64,000 nucleotides of DNA, from contig ML664157.1 of the NCBI GenBank assembly GCA_007570785.1, positions 7,706,074 to 7,770,073 on the forward strand, read 5' to 3'. The translations under genes were made by a program, and so were the position numbers. The notes under the pieces were generated by a model. The model was not told the origin of the DNA, did not search any database, and was given only the letters and a program-made list of their open reading frames with translations. Positions within the stretch are counted from its first letter, which is position 1, and every line of letters begins with the position of its first letter. Origin of the DNA: Antilocapra americana. Taxonomy: Eukaryota > Chordata > Mammalia > Artiodactyla > Antilocapridae. This document shows, piece after piece, positions 21,411-32,710 of this stretch.

Positions 21411-22141
21411 GAACTAAAGAGCCTCCTGATGAAAGTGAAAGAGAAGAGTGAAAAGCTTGGCTTAAAACTCAACATTCAGAAAATTGACATCACAGCATCT
21501 GGTCCCATCATTTCGTGGCAAATACATGGGGGAACAATGGAAACAGTGATAGACTTTAATTTGGGGGTCTCCAAAATCAGATGGTGACTGCAGCGATGAA
21601 ATTAAAAGACAATTGTTCCTTGGCAGAAAAGCTATGCCCAACCTAGACAGCATATTAAAAAGCAGAGAATTACTTTACCCACAAAGATTCGTCTAGTCAA
21701 AGCTCTGGTTTTTCCAGTAGTCATGTATGGATGTGAGAGTTGGACCATAATGAAAGCTGAACGCCGAAAAATTGATGGTTTTGAACTATGGTGTAGGAGA
21801 AGACTCTTGAGAGTCCCTAGGACTACAAGGAGATCCAACCAGTCAATCCTAAAGGAAATCAGTCCTGAATATTCATTGGAAGGGCTGATGCTAAAACTGA
21901 GATTCCAATACTTTGGCCACCTGATGCAAAGACCTGACTCATTTGAAAAGATCCTGATGCTGGGAAACATTGAAAGTGAGAGGAGAAGGGGATGACAGAG
22001 GTTGAGATGGTTGGATGGCATCACCAATGCGATGGACAGGAGTTTGAATCAGCTCTGGGAGTTGGTGATGGACAGGGAAGTCTGGCATGCTGCAGTCCAT
22101 AGGGTCACAGAGAGTTATACTCGACTGAGCCACTGAACTGA

Positions 22142-22730
22142 ACTGAGCTGTGTTACCCACAGTAGATTAGAAACCTAGGAAAATCCTAATATAGTATGAG
22201 ACTACTTTTCCAGCTCTTACATTTAAGCTCTTTTAATTGAGGAAAGGAATACAGATATATAGAATCTTAGCATTGAATGAAATCTTAAAAGGCAAAACTC
22301 TATCGGATATATTACTTCCGTTCACTCATGTATTTATTCTGCTGATTTTTTTTTAGTACTCCTTAAGGGCATGTACTGAGCCTTATTTTTATTCTGTATG
22401 CCTTACCGTTGATATAGTGTCTGCACTGAGGCAATTCTTACTTGGAATGGAATATATTTATTCCTCCATTAAACACATACTGAAAATGCCAACACTTGGA
22501 TAAGCTATGATGTTATAAAGATAAATAGAACAGAGTCTCTGGTCTTAAGGAGCTCATATCATGTTGTACAAACTAAATATTATGTGTTAAGTGCTAGACC
22601 AGATGGATGGACAGAGTAAAACCACTTGTACATGAACTGCAGTGCTCTCCTTAAACTTTGGAAAATGGGAATGATGTCCTTGGTCTCACTTTCTCTCCAA
22701 CAGCCTGGCCTGTACCCCAGCAATGGCTAG
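22142..22730. other. Unassigned, with L2/MIR-like traces
   Basis: 22,350-22,440 ('ctccttaagggcatgtact') resembles an L2 3' end. 22,440-22,620 ('ggtcttaaggagctcatat') resembles another common ancient repeat. Both are too diverged to name firmly. Confidence 0.35.
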
Positions 22731-22975
22731 CTCAATTCAATACTTTGATTACCTGATGCAAGAAGCTGACTCATTGGAAAAGACCCTGATGCTAGGAAAG
22801 ATTGAGGGCAGGAGGAGAAGGGGGAGGCAGCAGATGAGATGGTTAGATACCATCACTGACTCAATGGACATGAGTTTGAGCAAACTCCAGAAGAAGGTGA
22901 AGGACAGGGAAGCCTGGCCTGCTGCAGTCCACTGGGTTGCAAAGCATCAGACACAGCCTAGAGATGGAAAAACAA
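22731..22975 (+). mobile_element. BovB LINE 3' end fragment
   Basis: It begins at the 'caatactttgattacctga' block, close to the C-terminus of the BovB protein, and runs through 'gaggagaagggggaggcag' to 'aagcatcagacacagccta'. The last 85-residue frame (22723-22980) is its C-terminal relic. It lies about 115 bp left of an oppositely oriented BovB. Confidence 0.88.
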
Positions 22976-23090
22976 CATAGAATAGTGATGAGTAATTCTT
23001 AAGCATGACTTGACATGTAATAGGAGACCATGAGGACTTTCAACAAGTCCCTGTCTTTTGGAGTTTTAAAATATCCAATTAATGTGGGTA

Positions 23091-24344
23091 CAGTTCAGTT
23101 TAATTCAGTCACTCAGTCGTGCCCGACTCTTTGTGACCCCATGAATTGCAGCACGCCAGGCCTCCCTGTCTGTCACCAACTCCCGCAGTTTACCCAAACA
23201 CATGTCCATCGAGTCGGTGATGCCATCCAGCCATCTCATCGTCTGGCATACCCTTCTCCTCCTGCCCCCAATCCTTCCCAGCATTAGGGTCTGTTCCAAT
23301 GAGTCAACTCTTTGCATGAGGTGGCCAAAGTGTTGGAGTTTCAGTTTCAACATCAGTCCTTCCAATGAACACCCAGGACTGATCTCCTTTAGGATGGACT
23401 GGTTGGATCTCCTTGCGGTCCAAGGGACTCTCAAGAGTCTTCTCTAACACCACAGTTCAAAAGCATCATTTCTTTGGCACTCAGCCCTCTTCACCAACTC
23501 TCACATCCATACATGACTACTGGAAAAACTATAGCCTTGACTAGATGGACCTTTGTTGACAAAGTAATGTCTCTGCTTTTCAGTATGCTATCTAGGTTGG
23601 TCATAACCTTCCTCCCAAGGAGTAAGCGTCTTTTAATTTCATGGCTGCAATCACCATCTGCAGTGATTTTGGAGCCCCAGAAATATAGCCTGACACTTTT
23701 TCCACTGTTTTCCCTTCTATTTCCCCTGAAGTGATGGGACCAGATGCCATGATCATAGTTTTCTGAATATTGAGCTTTAAGCCAATTTTTTCATTCTCCT
23801 CTTTCACTTTCATCAAGAGGCTTTTTAGTTCCTCTTCACTTTCTCCCATAAGGATGGTGTTATCTGCACATCTGAGGTTAGTGATATTTCTTCCGGCAAT
23901 CTTAATTCCAGCTTGTGCTTCCTCCAGCCCAGCGTTTCTTATAATGTACTCTGCATATAAGTTAAATAAGCAGGGTGACAATATACAGCCTTGACGTACT
24001 CCTTTTCCTATTTGGAACCAGTCTGTTTTTCCATGTCCAGTTCTAACTGTTGCTTCCTGACCTGCATACAGGTTTCTCAAGTGACAGGTCAGATGGTCTG
24101 ATATTCCCATCTCTCAGATTTTTCCACAGTTTATTGTGATCCACACAGTCAAAGGCTTTGGTATAGGCAATAAAGCAGAAATAGATGTTTTCCTGGAACT
24201 CTCTTGCTTTTTTGATGATCCATCAGATGTTGGCAATTTGATCTCTGGTTCCTCTGCCTTTTCTAAAACCAGCTTGAACATCTGGAAGTTCGCAGTTCAC
24301 ATATTGCTGAAGCCTGGCTTGGAGAATTTTCAGCATCACTTTAC
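23091..24344 (-). mobile_element. BovB LINE, 5'-truncated, minus strand, perfect 11-bp TSD
   Basis: The 3' end is at left ('cagttcagtttaattcagt') and the 5' truncation at right within the RT region. The duplication 'taatgtgggta' is exact on both sides (23080-23090 and 24345-24355), which fixes both edges. The longest relic is 169 residues at 23,601-24,110. The YADD codons (23859-23870, read on the minus strand) now encode CADN, removing one catalytic aspartate. Confidence 0.96.
23601..24110 (-). pseudogene. BovB ORF2 remnant, RT palm/thumb (169 residues)
   Basis: The longest single open frame in the window, read on the minus strand within the 23,091-24,344 BovB. It holds 'HLRNLYAGQEATVRTGHGK', 'GVRQGCILSPCLFNLYAEY', the altered motif C (CADN) and the following 'ESEEELKSLLMKVKEENEK' helix. 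It starts downstream of RT motif A and lacks the endonuclease, so it cannot be active. The apparent start codon is internal to the original protein. Confidence 0.88.
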
Positions 24345-24355
24345 TAATGTGGGTA

Positions 24356-24691
24356 ACAAGAGTCAAAGTGTGGGCTGGACTAAGAAGGAGTGGCTTCCCC
24401 ATTTTTGGTACACTTAAAACACTGAGACTGTGAGCCTTAGAGAACTGTCCTTCAGCATCAGCCCCTGCCCCTCGGAAGTGTTCCTTCATGCGATGCTTAT
24501 TCTGGCAAGCTCAGCCGTGGTTAAGGGAGCCCTTTCTATCATCAAAAGTTTCTTACGTTAAATCTTTATATACCTCCTTGTAATTATCAATCACCAGTGC
24601 TGGTTCTGCCATCTAAATAAGATGCAAAATAAAGCCCTCTACCATATAACATTACATTCAAACAAAAGAGGATGGTCTCATTGTTTTATCC
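24356..24691. other. Unassigned spacer
   Basis: No repeat or gene supported. Confidence 0.45.
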
Positions 24692-24815
24692 CTTCTCTTT
24701 TTATTTTATAAAATAAACATATTCTGTATTGGGGTATAGCTAATTAACAATGTGATAGCTTCAGGTGAGCAGTGAAGGGACTCGGCTATACATATACATG
24801 TATCAATCCCTTTAT
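24692..24815 (-). mobile_element. L1 LINE 3' UTR fragment
   Basis: Minus-strand L1 tail: 'tattggggtatagctaatta', 'acaatgtgatagcttcagg', 'ggctatacatatacatgta'. The left edge is the T-rich complement of the poly-A end ('tttttattttataaaat'). Confidence 0.72.
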
Positions 24816-25805
24816 CTTTTATTAGATTAAATACTCCTTATTTTTTCAAACTTCCCTCTTATTGTAATTTCCATAGACTTCACCACTCCCTTTTCTGTTC
24901 TGGAAAAAGGGAGTCAGTGAACTTCCTAAAATTCTGAAACTTAGGGCTGAACATTCTGAAGGACTCCACACAGTCCTGAAACTCCACACAGCTTCATGGG
25001 AGGCCCACATTGTATCTTGCAGAACAGAACACAGTTTGCAGAAAGAAAATAGAATCACTCTGCAAACTGTTAAGTCACTTTCAAATGCACAGTATAACTA
25101 ATATTTTGTAGATTTTCTCTGGTGTTCTTTAAATCACATACATCAAAGGAGTTAAATGACTTTGTTCAGAGCCAGTGGCTCAGCAGTACCTATAATAAGG
25201 GAAAGTAACATTAGTTATTTCTTAATTAAGACTCTTGTAGCATAAAGAGGTGCTGGGAAATTAATTTGACAGGCTAAATTAACATGCATTACTTTAACAA
25301 TTAACTCTGATTTATTTTGAAGAAGCTAAGCAAGTATTGATTCATTTCTCCAGCCTTCTATGAGTAATCACATTCAAAGTAAACAACATCAATTATTAAG
25401 AATCTGCTTTTGCATGGTAACTAACTTTACATCAAAAGAGTAAACGTCAAAACACGTTAGACGGGAAGGCTTGAATTGATTTTCTGATAACTTTAAGAAA
25501 AATTTCACTAAAAGCTATCTTATTTACAGTACATGTCTTAGTTTCTTTTTATATTATTTTTCAGAGATTTGTCACCCAAATCTTTGTATTAGAAGGAAAC
25601 TCAAAGATCATCTGGTCCAATTCAAATAAATATCAGCGTGTGGAGATAAGGAAGTTGTTATAATTGTGAGGGAAGGATATTTAGTAACCAAATTAATTTT
25701 TATCACTGGTCAGTTATTTATCACTGTTCCAGTTAGCTGGGACAATTAGCACTTAGACATTAATACTTACTACTCAGCCATGATACAATATAATTTGTCA
25801 CTAAC
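24816..25805. other. Unassigned region
   Basis: About 1 kb without a named repeat. 25,575-25,640 ('aaagatcatctggtccaat') recalls a short mammal-wide repeat but is too diverged to call. Confidence 0.4.
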
Positions 25806-26092
25806 GGGCTTCCCAAGTGGCTTAGTGGTAAAGAATCCATCTGTCAATGCAGGAGATGTGGGTTCGATTCCTGGGCCAGGAAGATCCCACATGCCATGGA
25901 ATAGCTAAGCCTGTGTGCCACAACTGCTGAAGCCCTAGAGCCCATGCTCAGCAACCCAAGAGAAGCCACCCCAATGAGAAGCCCTCACACTGCAACTAGA
26001 AAGTAGACCCTACTTGTTGCAACTAGAGAAAAACACACACAGCAAGGCAGACCCAGCACAGTCTTAATTATAAATAAATAAAATTAGTAAAA
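25806..26092 (+). mobile_element. CHR-type tRNA-derived SINE
   Basis: tRNA-like head 'gggcttcccaagtggctta' and 'gtgggttcgattcctgg', then the CHR body 'gatcccacatgccatggaa', 'gccacaactgctgaagccc', 'agaagccaccccaatgaga', 'ctagagaaaaacacacaca', ending in an A-rich 'aaataaataaa' tail. Complete or nearly so. Confidence 0.9.
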
Positions 26093-26514
26093 AATTAATT
26101 GTGGTGAAGGACTAATCCTAGTTGACTTTACTAAGGAGAAGAGTGAGGAGACACACTGATAGGTTAATGGTCTATTTCCTCTCTAGACAGCTTTATTGGT
26201 CACTAAAAACACATCAAAATGATTTGTTGATGTAAAATATGGTGGCAGTGTGGGGTCATAATGGGGAGTTTTAATTTCCTTTTGTTTGTATTTTCCTGTG
26301 TCATCTAATTTTTTGCATTAAATATATTCATAATTTGAAAAATCATATGCATCAATATTTTAGAGAACTATATTGTCTCTGATTCTGTGATATACATAGA
26401 AAACTAGCGGGTTACAAATGGGTCCCTATTAAAAGTCCAAGTAGATTATAATTTATTTAAGAACACTTTTTATTTTGGCATTTAACCTTGTGGCCTGGTA
26501 AATGCTACACTAAA
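26093..26514. other. Unassigned AT-rich region
   Basis: No repeat or gene supported. Confidence 0.5.
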
Positions 26515-26650
26515 GGTGAAGTGAAAGTGAAAGTAACTAAATTGTGTCTGACTCTTTGCGGCTTCATGGGCTATAGCCCACTAGGCACCTCTGTCCATGG
26601 AATTCTCCAGGCAAGAATATTGGAATGGGCTACCATTTCCTTCTCCATAC
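26515..26650 (-). mobile_element. Bov-tA/BOV-A monomer SINE, headless
   Basis: Minus strand: 'gaagtgaaagtgaaagtaa', 'aggcaagaatattggaatg', ending 'ccatttccttctccata'. The tRNA-like head is absent, so this is a 5'-truncated Bov-tA or a BOV-A monomer. Confidence 0.87.
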
Positions 26651-27643
26651 ATAGGTAATAGTGCCTATGACACAACCAAAGCCTTTGCTCTGATTTTTCC
26701 CTCCAAGATTCAAGTCCTTCCCAGCCCCATTTTTCATCTCAATTTACAAATCAATGAGATGGAGAAGGGGCAGCAGGCTGCATACAATCTTGGTGACTGT
26801 TGGGCAGATTTCTTTTCCAGGATGATGAGAGAGTAAATACAGATGGTTATAGATAGAAATATCTGCAACAGTGTTGTGGTAGAATGACTGATTTAATTAT
26901 TGTTTTTACCCCTATCTATATGTTCTGATTTTTCCATATGATAATATCATTTAATCTAAGTCAGTGAGTATTCTGTAAGATATGATTGTGAGCAGCAGTG
27001 ATATACTGCTTACCAATTGGCTTTCAAAATAGCTTAATTTTCATTATCTGTAATGTAGGAAGGATGCAGAATTCTAGAAGAGACCGAGATTAGTGATTTG
27101 CCTGTGATTACACAGCAAGGAAATGAAAGCATTTTAAAATAATTTTCACTAAATAAATACCTTTTCTTGACATGTTTGTTTATTTATCTTTAATCTTTTA
27201 CAGATAATCTTAAAAAAGATGATGCAAATCCATAAGAAATGGATAGAGAAAGCCTAGAAACACTTAGCATTTAAGAATAAAATGCATTATACACTGGACT
27301 TTTTCCCCTCAAAGCCCAACATTTGCTCCTTTTTTTATCTCATAAATATCCAATGCTACATTGCTTTGGAAGAACTGAATTTGCAACAGTAAAATTTCAG
27401 GGATTAAAAATGTATTTTGCAAATTTACAGTATAAACAAAGTCAATATTGACAAATGCTCAGCACCAGCAATGATAATGACTTTAGGAAAGAATAAAATT
27501 AGGTGGCTTGAAGACTATTCCTTCTTCTGGTTTTGATCTGTAAGCTGATCTAAAGATTTTTTAAAAAAGGTAAGTTGAGCTTATTTACATTTATTGATAT
27601 AATGAATGTTTTGTTTTTGTAACATCAAACTATGTTTACTATG
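26651..27643. other. Unassigned region
   Basis: About 1 kb. 27,040-27,125 ('tttgcctgtgattacacag') hints at an antisense MIR but is not secure. No gene is seen. Confidence 0.4.
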
Positions 27644-27654
27644 TGACTTTCATT

Positions 27655-28934
27655 CAGTTCAGTTTAGTTCAGTTGCTCATTCATGCCCAACTGTTTGTGA
27701 CTCCATGGACTGCAGTACTCCAGGCTTCCCTGTCCATCACCAACACTGAGAGCTTGCTCAAACTCATGTATACCAAGTTGGTGATGCCATCCAACCATCT
27801 CATCCTCTGTCGTCTCCTTCTTTTCCCGTCTTCAGTCTTTCTCAGCATCAGGGTCTTTTCCAGCTTTTCACATCAAAGTATTGGAGTGTCAACTTCAACA
27901 TCAGTCCTTCCAATGAACACCCAGGACTGATCTCCTGTAAGATGGACTGGTTTGATCTCCTTGCAGTCCTAGAGACTCTCAAGAGTCTTCTACAATATCG
28001 CAGTTCTAAAGCATCAATTCTTCAGTGCTCAGCTTTCTTTATAGTCCAACTCTCAAATCCATACATGACTACTGGAAAAACCATAGCCTTGACTAGATGG
28101 ACCTTTGTTGGCAAAGCAATGTCTCTGCTTTTTAATATGCTGTCTAGGTTGGTCATAGCTTTTCTCCCAAGGAGCAAGTGTCTTTTAATTTCATGGCTGC
28201 AGTCACTATCTGCAGTGATTTTGGAGCTCAGAAAAATAAAATTTATGTTTCCATTGTTTCCCCATCTATTTGCCATGAAGTAATGGGACCGGCTATGTCA
28301 AGGCTATGATTTTTCCAATAGTCATGTATGGATGTGAGAGTTGGATGGTGAAGAAAGCTGAGTGCCAAAGAACTGATGCTTTTGAACTGTGGTGTTGAAG
28401 AAGACTCTTAAGAGTCCCTTGGGCTGCAAGGAGATCCAACCAGTCCATCCTAAAGGAGATCCGTCTTGGGTGTTCATTGGAGGGACTGATGTTGAAACTG
28501 AAACTCTAATACTTTGGCCATCTCATGCGAAGAGTTGACTCATTGGAAAAGACCCTAATGCTGGGAAGGATTGGGGGCGGGAGGAGAAGGGGACAACAGA
28601 GAATGAGATGGCTGGATGGCATTACCGACTCGATGGACATGTGTTTGGGTAAACTGCGGGAGTTGGTGACGGACAAGGAGGCCTGGAGTGCTGCAATCCA
28701 TGGGGTCGCAAAGAGTTGGACACGACTGAACTGAATCGATCGGAATGATGTCATGATCTTAGTTTTCTGGATGTTGAGTTTTAAGCCAACTTTTTCACTC
28801 TCCTCTTTCATTTTCATAAAGAGGCTCTTTAGTTCTCTACTTTCAGCCATAAGGGTGGTGTCATCTGCATATCTGAGGTTATTGATATTTCTCTTGGTAA
28901 TCTTGATTCCAGTTTGTGCTTCATCCAGCCTGCA
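27655..28934 (-). mobile_element. BovB LINE, minus strand, split by a second BovB; 11-bp TSD
   Basis: Host copy in two pieces, 27,655-28,292 and 28,744-28,934, continuous once the plus-strand insert at 28,293-28,737 is removed. The left end is the BovB 3' terminus ('cagttcagtttagttcag'). The word 'tgactttcatt' is exact on both sides (27644-27654 and 28935-28945). The right piece still carries the YADD codons at 28860-28871 (minus strand). About 30 bp are also missing near 27,865 ('cttttccagcttttcacat'). Confidence 0.94.
28293..28737 (+). mobile_element. BovB LINE nested in another BovB
   Basis: Plus-strand 3' fragment from 'ctatgtcaaggctatgatt' to 'gttggacacgactgaactgaa'. The flanks 'gaccgg' (28287-28292) and 'gatcgg' (28738-28743) match at five of six bases and may be its target duplication. 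Because it has its own complete BovB 3' end, it is a separate insertion and not a twin-priming inversion of the host copy. Confidence 0.92.
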
Positions 28935-28945
28935 TGACTTTCATT

Positions 28946-29314
28946 AAATCGTCTATTTTCTTTGCTTTTTAATTAACACTTTCTTTTATATTTTCTTGGG
29001 TTTAAGAAGACATATATTCAAAATAATTATTACCTTGTCTCAATGTTTTTATTTAACACTCTTAGTCCCCTTCCTCCTTGGTAGGATGTCAGCTACATTG
29101 TCAACTTCAGATAATTTCCTTTTATTTCAATTTATTACTTTGCAACAGTCAATGAGAATATACTCTTTTCTCTTTTTTGCACATTTTTATCTCTCAAATT
29201 TTGTTTTTTAATGGGTTTATTTTTTGTATGTTACTTTGACAGAGCCAAGAATATTTATATAATAATTTTTATCTCTTATTCTCATTTGTTATAGTTTAGA
29301 TCTACAAGTAAGAA
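28946..29314. other. Unassigned AT-rich region
   Basis: T-rich sequence with no support for a gene or a named repeat. Confidence 0.5.
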
Positions 29315-29506
29315 CAGCTGACTCTTGAACAACATCGATTTGAATTGTGGTCCTCTTATATGTAGTTTTTTTTCTTCCCCCACTAAAAATATGAATATCC
29401 AGGGATAGTTGAATCTGTGGATGTGGACTTGGCTTTGGACAACTGACTGTGAAATTACATCAGATAATCCGCACACCTAACATCTGCAGTGGTCAATGGT
29501 CAACTG
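29315..29506. mobile_element. Tigger-like (TcMar) MITE with visible terminal inverted repeats
   Basis: A 192-bp element starting 'cagctgactcttgaacaa' and ending with its imperfect inverted complement 'tggtcaatggtcaactg'. Internal 'ccactaaaaatatgaatat' and 'ggctttggacaactgactg' are typical of a mammalian Tigger-derived MITE. No transposase is encoded. The flanking TA dinucleotides expected for mariner-type insertion are not preserved. Confidence 0.72.
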
Positions 29507-29519
29507 TTTATTTAATCCT

Positions 29520-29990
29520 CATTACTCGTCCTTTGTCTAGTTTCCTTAATCATCTCTATGTTAAGCAAAATTCATCTGTTAGTAGATTTCCCAGGAAAGA
29601 CTCCTGGGTAGTGTTAATTTTGAAGAACAGCTTGGCTGTGTATATAATGTTTATCCCTTCCTTCAAGTTGAAGGAAGTTGATGGAGTTTTGCACTGCTTT
29701 CTTGGTTTGATTGTTCATAAGTTTGATGCCAACCTGAATTTCTTTTCCTTCTGATTTTTATTTTTTTGCTGACCAGAAACCCAAAGAATTCTTTCATTTT
29801 AAAATTTAATGATTTTACTAGGATATGTCTCACAGTCAACTGTTCTGGATTGATTTGGGGGAATAAAAGGTAGAGACACCCAATATATAGATTCAAGTCT
29901 TTATTTCAGAGGACTTTTCTTGAACCATGGTATTTGACATTAGTTCTGTTCTTTGGGAACTGAGGTGCAGGAGGACAGAGTTAGGAGAAA
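29520..29990 (-). mobile_element. Possible HAL1/L1-type fragment
   Basis: Phrases such as 'gaagaacagcttggctgtg', 'gtttgatgccaacctgaat' and 'gattttactaggatatgtc' recall antisense HAL1/old L1 sequence. Divergence is high and family and borders are uncertain. Confidence 0.33.
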
Positions 29991-31067
29991 CTTTTACTCT
30001 TTGTGTTCTCTGCTACATGTTATTACCTATTCAAAAATAAATGGTTTAGCAAACCAGAATTTTTATTTAGTATATTGAATATGCTGTGCAATATTTGTCA
30101 CTCACTGTCAATAAAATTTGTTAAAATTCTAAAAGTAACTGTGTATTCAATATATGCTATACAAAGCCATTTAATGAAAATAGTATATCTTCTATAAGGT
30201 CACATTTAAGGCCATTAATCAAGACTATATTTTTGAACATTCACAAAAGAAGTTACTTGATTGGCTTGGTTTTGAGAAAAAGTTGTGCTTCTGATAGTCC
30301 GATTTGATTTTCAGCTTGTGTATAAGCAATTGTTTTATCCTGTCCACTCCTGTTTTTTGCCATCAAAAATATAAAAAATCTATCTGAATTATAATTGTAT
30401 CATTAAAAGTAAAATCAAACCTTTGTTCTTAAATATAATTTAAAATGGTTGAATTTGTTTTCTGTCCAAAGTTAGTGAATAGGACTTCCTTGCATTCATT
30501 TAAAAAATATTAACCCATTCTTCTCTTTTTATGACCCTATTCTTGTTTTAAGTTAAAAGTTTAAGTCTTAGTAACCCATAACACTCATAGAAAACTCCAA
30601 TAAATGTAAGCTAGACATATATTTTTCATATTTTGATATGTTTTATAGAGATTTGTACATTTATTTCACTCACTTAGAAATGCACAGTGTAGATAGAGAG
30701 ATGGAATTACTGAATCATATAGACTCCTTTTTGACATGTGAATATTTTGAAGTAACCATTACTATACACCCACTGGAACCTAATTATACCACACTCTCTT
30801 GTAGGGTGGCTTTCTTTGTATGATAATAGCTGGAATATGGAAATTGGGTAACTTTCTAAATTTAAGAATATTTTAGTTTTTGCTTTGTGAGTGATAATTA
30901 AAGAAAAAACAAAACAACAGCCAGTGAGAAATATACATTTAGCATAATTGTTCCAGGTTAGGATGACTGGTAGAGATTTTTTTTCCAATTTCCACTGTAT
31001 GCTGTCTCCAGACTAATTTCTTTGAAACTGAGGTACTCAACTTTTCTTTGTGACAGGAAGTATGCTA
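29991..31067. other. Unassigned AT-rich region
   Basis: About 1.1 kb with short open frames only and no repeat I can name. Confidence 0.5.
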
Positions 31068-31262
31068 TGTGAGTGTTAGTGGCTCAGTTATGACTGACTC
31101 TTTGTGACCCCATGGACTGTAGCCTGTGAGGACCCTCTGTGGAATTCTTCAGGCAAGAATATTGAAGTGGCTAGCCCTTCTCTTCTCCAGAGGATCTTCC
31201 TAACCCAGGGATTGAACCTGGGTCTCCCACATGCAGGCAGATTCTTTACTGTCTGAGCTACA
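31068..31262 (-). mobile_element. Bov-tA SINE
   Basis: Minus strand, tail left ('gagtgttagtggctcagtt'), 'gaacctgggtctcccacat' near the B box, head right ('gtctgagctaca'). Possible short target duplication 'agtatg' on both sides. Confidence 0.9.
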
Positions 31263-31289
31263 GTATGATACAGGGAGAAAATTTTTGTT

Positions 31290-31480
31290 TTGCTATTGAA
31301 ATAGAAATCTGGATTCAACTTCTAGTTTTGTCACTTCTAAGCTTCATGAGGTTAAAAATTTATTTAACCCCATTAAGTTCCTTTTTTCCCCCCATAGAAA
31401 TGGACATAAGAATCCCTACTTGGTGGTTTTGGAGATTGACTGATAATATGTAAAAAGTGATTAACACAGGTTTCATATGT
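31290..31480 (+). mobile_element. MIR SINE, degenerate
   Basis: 'ggattcaacttctagtttt', 'gtcacttctaagcttcatg', 'tttatttaaccccattaag' and 'agaaatggacataagaatc' follow the MIR core order on the plus strand. Confidence 0.5.
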
Positions 31481-32118
31481 GTGGGTGCGCTGGTCCTTTC
31501 TGCCGTCTGTGCTTCTTAAGAATAACTTTCAAAACAGCTGACTCAGCAATGAATTCCTGTGTTATAGCTCTTGAGCTTCTTATTACTAAAACAAAACAAA
31601 ACAACAACAAAAAAGTGAAATGAAAGCAGCTTTATGGATAGTTCCCAATTCAAAGTTCCTTGCGTGAATATTTGCCCTGATCTATCCTCTAAGCAAAAGA
31701 TAAACCCTCCAGGGAAAACTGTGTGACATCAAACTGTGACATTTATTATTATTATGTGACATTTATATAATAATAATATAATTAACTGGTTATAGGAAAA
31801 AGGCATGTGTATATCTATGCTTTTGTAAGCCTAGAGTATACTAGAGAATCTAAAGTTCATGAACTAAGGTAAGAAATCAGAACACAAGTATCCTCATAAT
31901 ACCTGAGGATAAAAAGATAAAAATCCCCTCACACTCCTAATAAAAAACTGATCTATTGTATCACAAAAAGATCCAACTGAAATGTCTTTACACTTGCCTA
32001 GTCAATAATTGACTGTTTCATAGCCATGGTTCTAAGAAATCACTACATCCATGGCAGACTCAATAATTTGAACACAATTCTAAGGCTGACATCCACCCGT
32101 TCTTCTTTTGTAACCAAC
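31481..32118. other. Unassigned, with A-rich and (TTA)n patches
   Basis: An A-rich stretch lies at about 31,588-31,613 and a TTA/ATA-rich run at 31,740-31,785. No gene is seen. Confidence 0.5.
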
Positions 32119-32209
32119 ACAGAATTCACTTTTGTATCCAACCCAAAAGTGCCTCCATCATTGTACAGAATTCACTTTTGTATCCAACACAAAAGTGCCT
32201 CCATCATAG
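32119..32209. repeat. Two-copy 46-bp tandem repeat with an internal hairpin
   Basis: Units 32,119-32,164 and 32,165-32,209 differ at only two or three positions. Each unit contains 'cacttttg', a 9-base loop and 'caaaagtg', a perfect 8-bp inverted repeat. A degenerate partial unit ('ttcttttgtaaccaacac') precedes it at about 32,103-32,120, giving roughly 2.4 copies. No known family is recognised. Confidence 0.9.
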
Positions 32210-32703
32210 TAGATATTCAGTAAATATTTGCAGAGTATTTATGTCAGTTTCTAACACTGACACCATAGTCTTACCTCAGCAACAAACACGTCTCAAACAA
32301 ACTCTTCCCTAAACACCTACATAATATCAGCAGTTTGATTTGCTCAAATGTGACTGTGTCTGTCTAGCATGACTCTTCCTTACTTAAGAAAATGATAGAT
32401 TAGCCTTGGACTTTTCTTTGACTTTTGAGTAGTGGCCTCAAACCTATCTGTTTTGATGGAGACAGTGAACAAAACAGATTATTTTCAAGCTTTTAAGAAA
32501 CATTGAGATAATCACTAAAAGTTAGTATGCATTTCTCAAGAAAAGTCCAATCAACATAACTTAACTTAATTTCTTTGCTGCTTCAGTTAATTCCACAAAT
32601 ATTTATTGACTATCCACTGTGATGGAAGTACCATTCAAGGAATTGGACAGATATAGGCTAATAATACATGGTTCATTGCTTCAAAGTCTTAGTGAAAGGA
32701 CAG
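32210..32703. other. Unassigned region
   Basis: 32,585-32,625 ('cacaaatatttattgacta') resembles an antisense L2/MIR terminus. Otherwise nothing specific. Confidence 0.4.
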
Positions 32704-32710
32704 AATACAT

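Larger units (their letters stand above)
20078..22141 (+). mobile_element. BovB LINE, 2.1 kb, best-preserved RT in the window
   Basis: It starts in the linker after the endonuclease, with about 20 bases missing near 20,090 relative to the BovB layout as I know it, and runs to the 3' end ('ccactgaactgaactgagc'). The RT keeps recognisable motifs: 'FIDYAKAFDCMDHNKLW', 'GVCQGCILS', and the catalytic YADD codons intact at 21372-21383. It is still inactive: it lacks the endonuclease, has a TGA at 20789-20791 in place of a conserved tryptophan codon, and switches frame before 20,934. I could not find a target-site duplication. Confidence 0.94.

Noticed and set aside
23601..24110. 169-residue frame as a possible functional gene
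   Set aside because: It is a fragment of BovB RT with a lost catalytic aspartate, no endonuclease and no upstream RT motifs; annotated as pseudogene.
28293..28737. Twin-priming inversion of a single BovB
   Set aside because: The inverted segment has its own complete 3' end and covers positions also present in the outer copy, so a separate nested insertion fits better.
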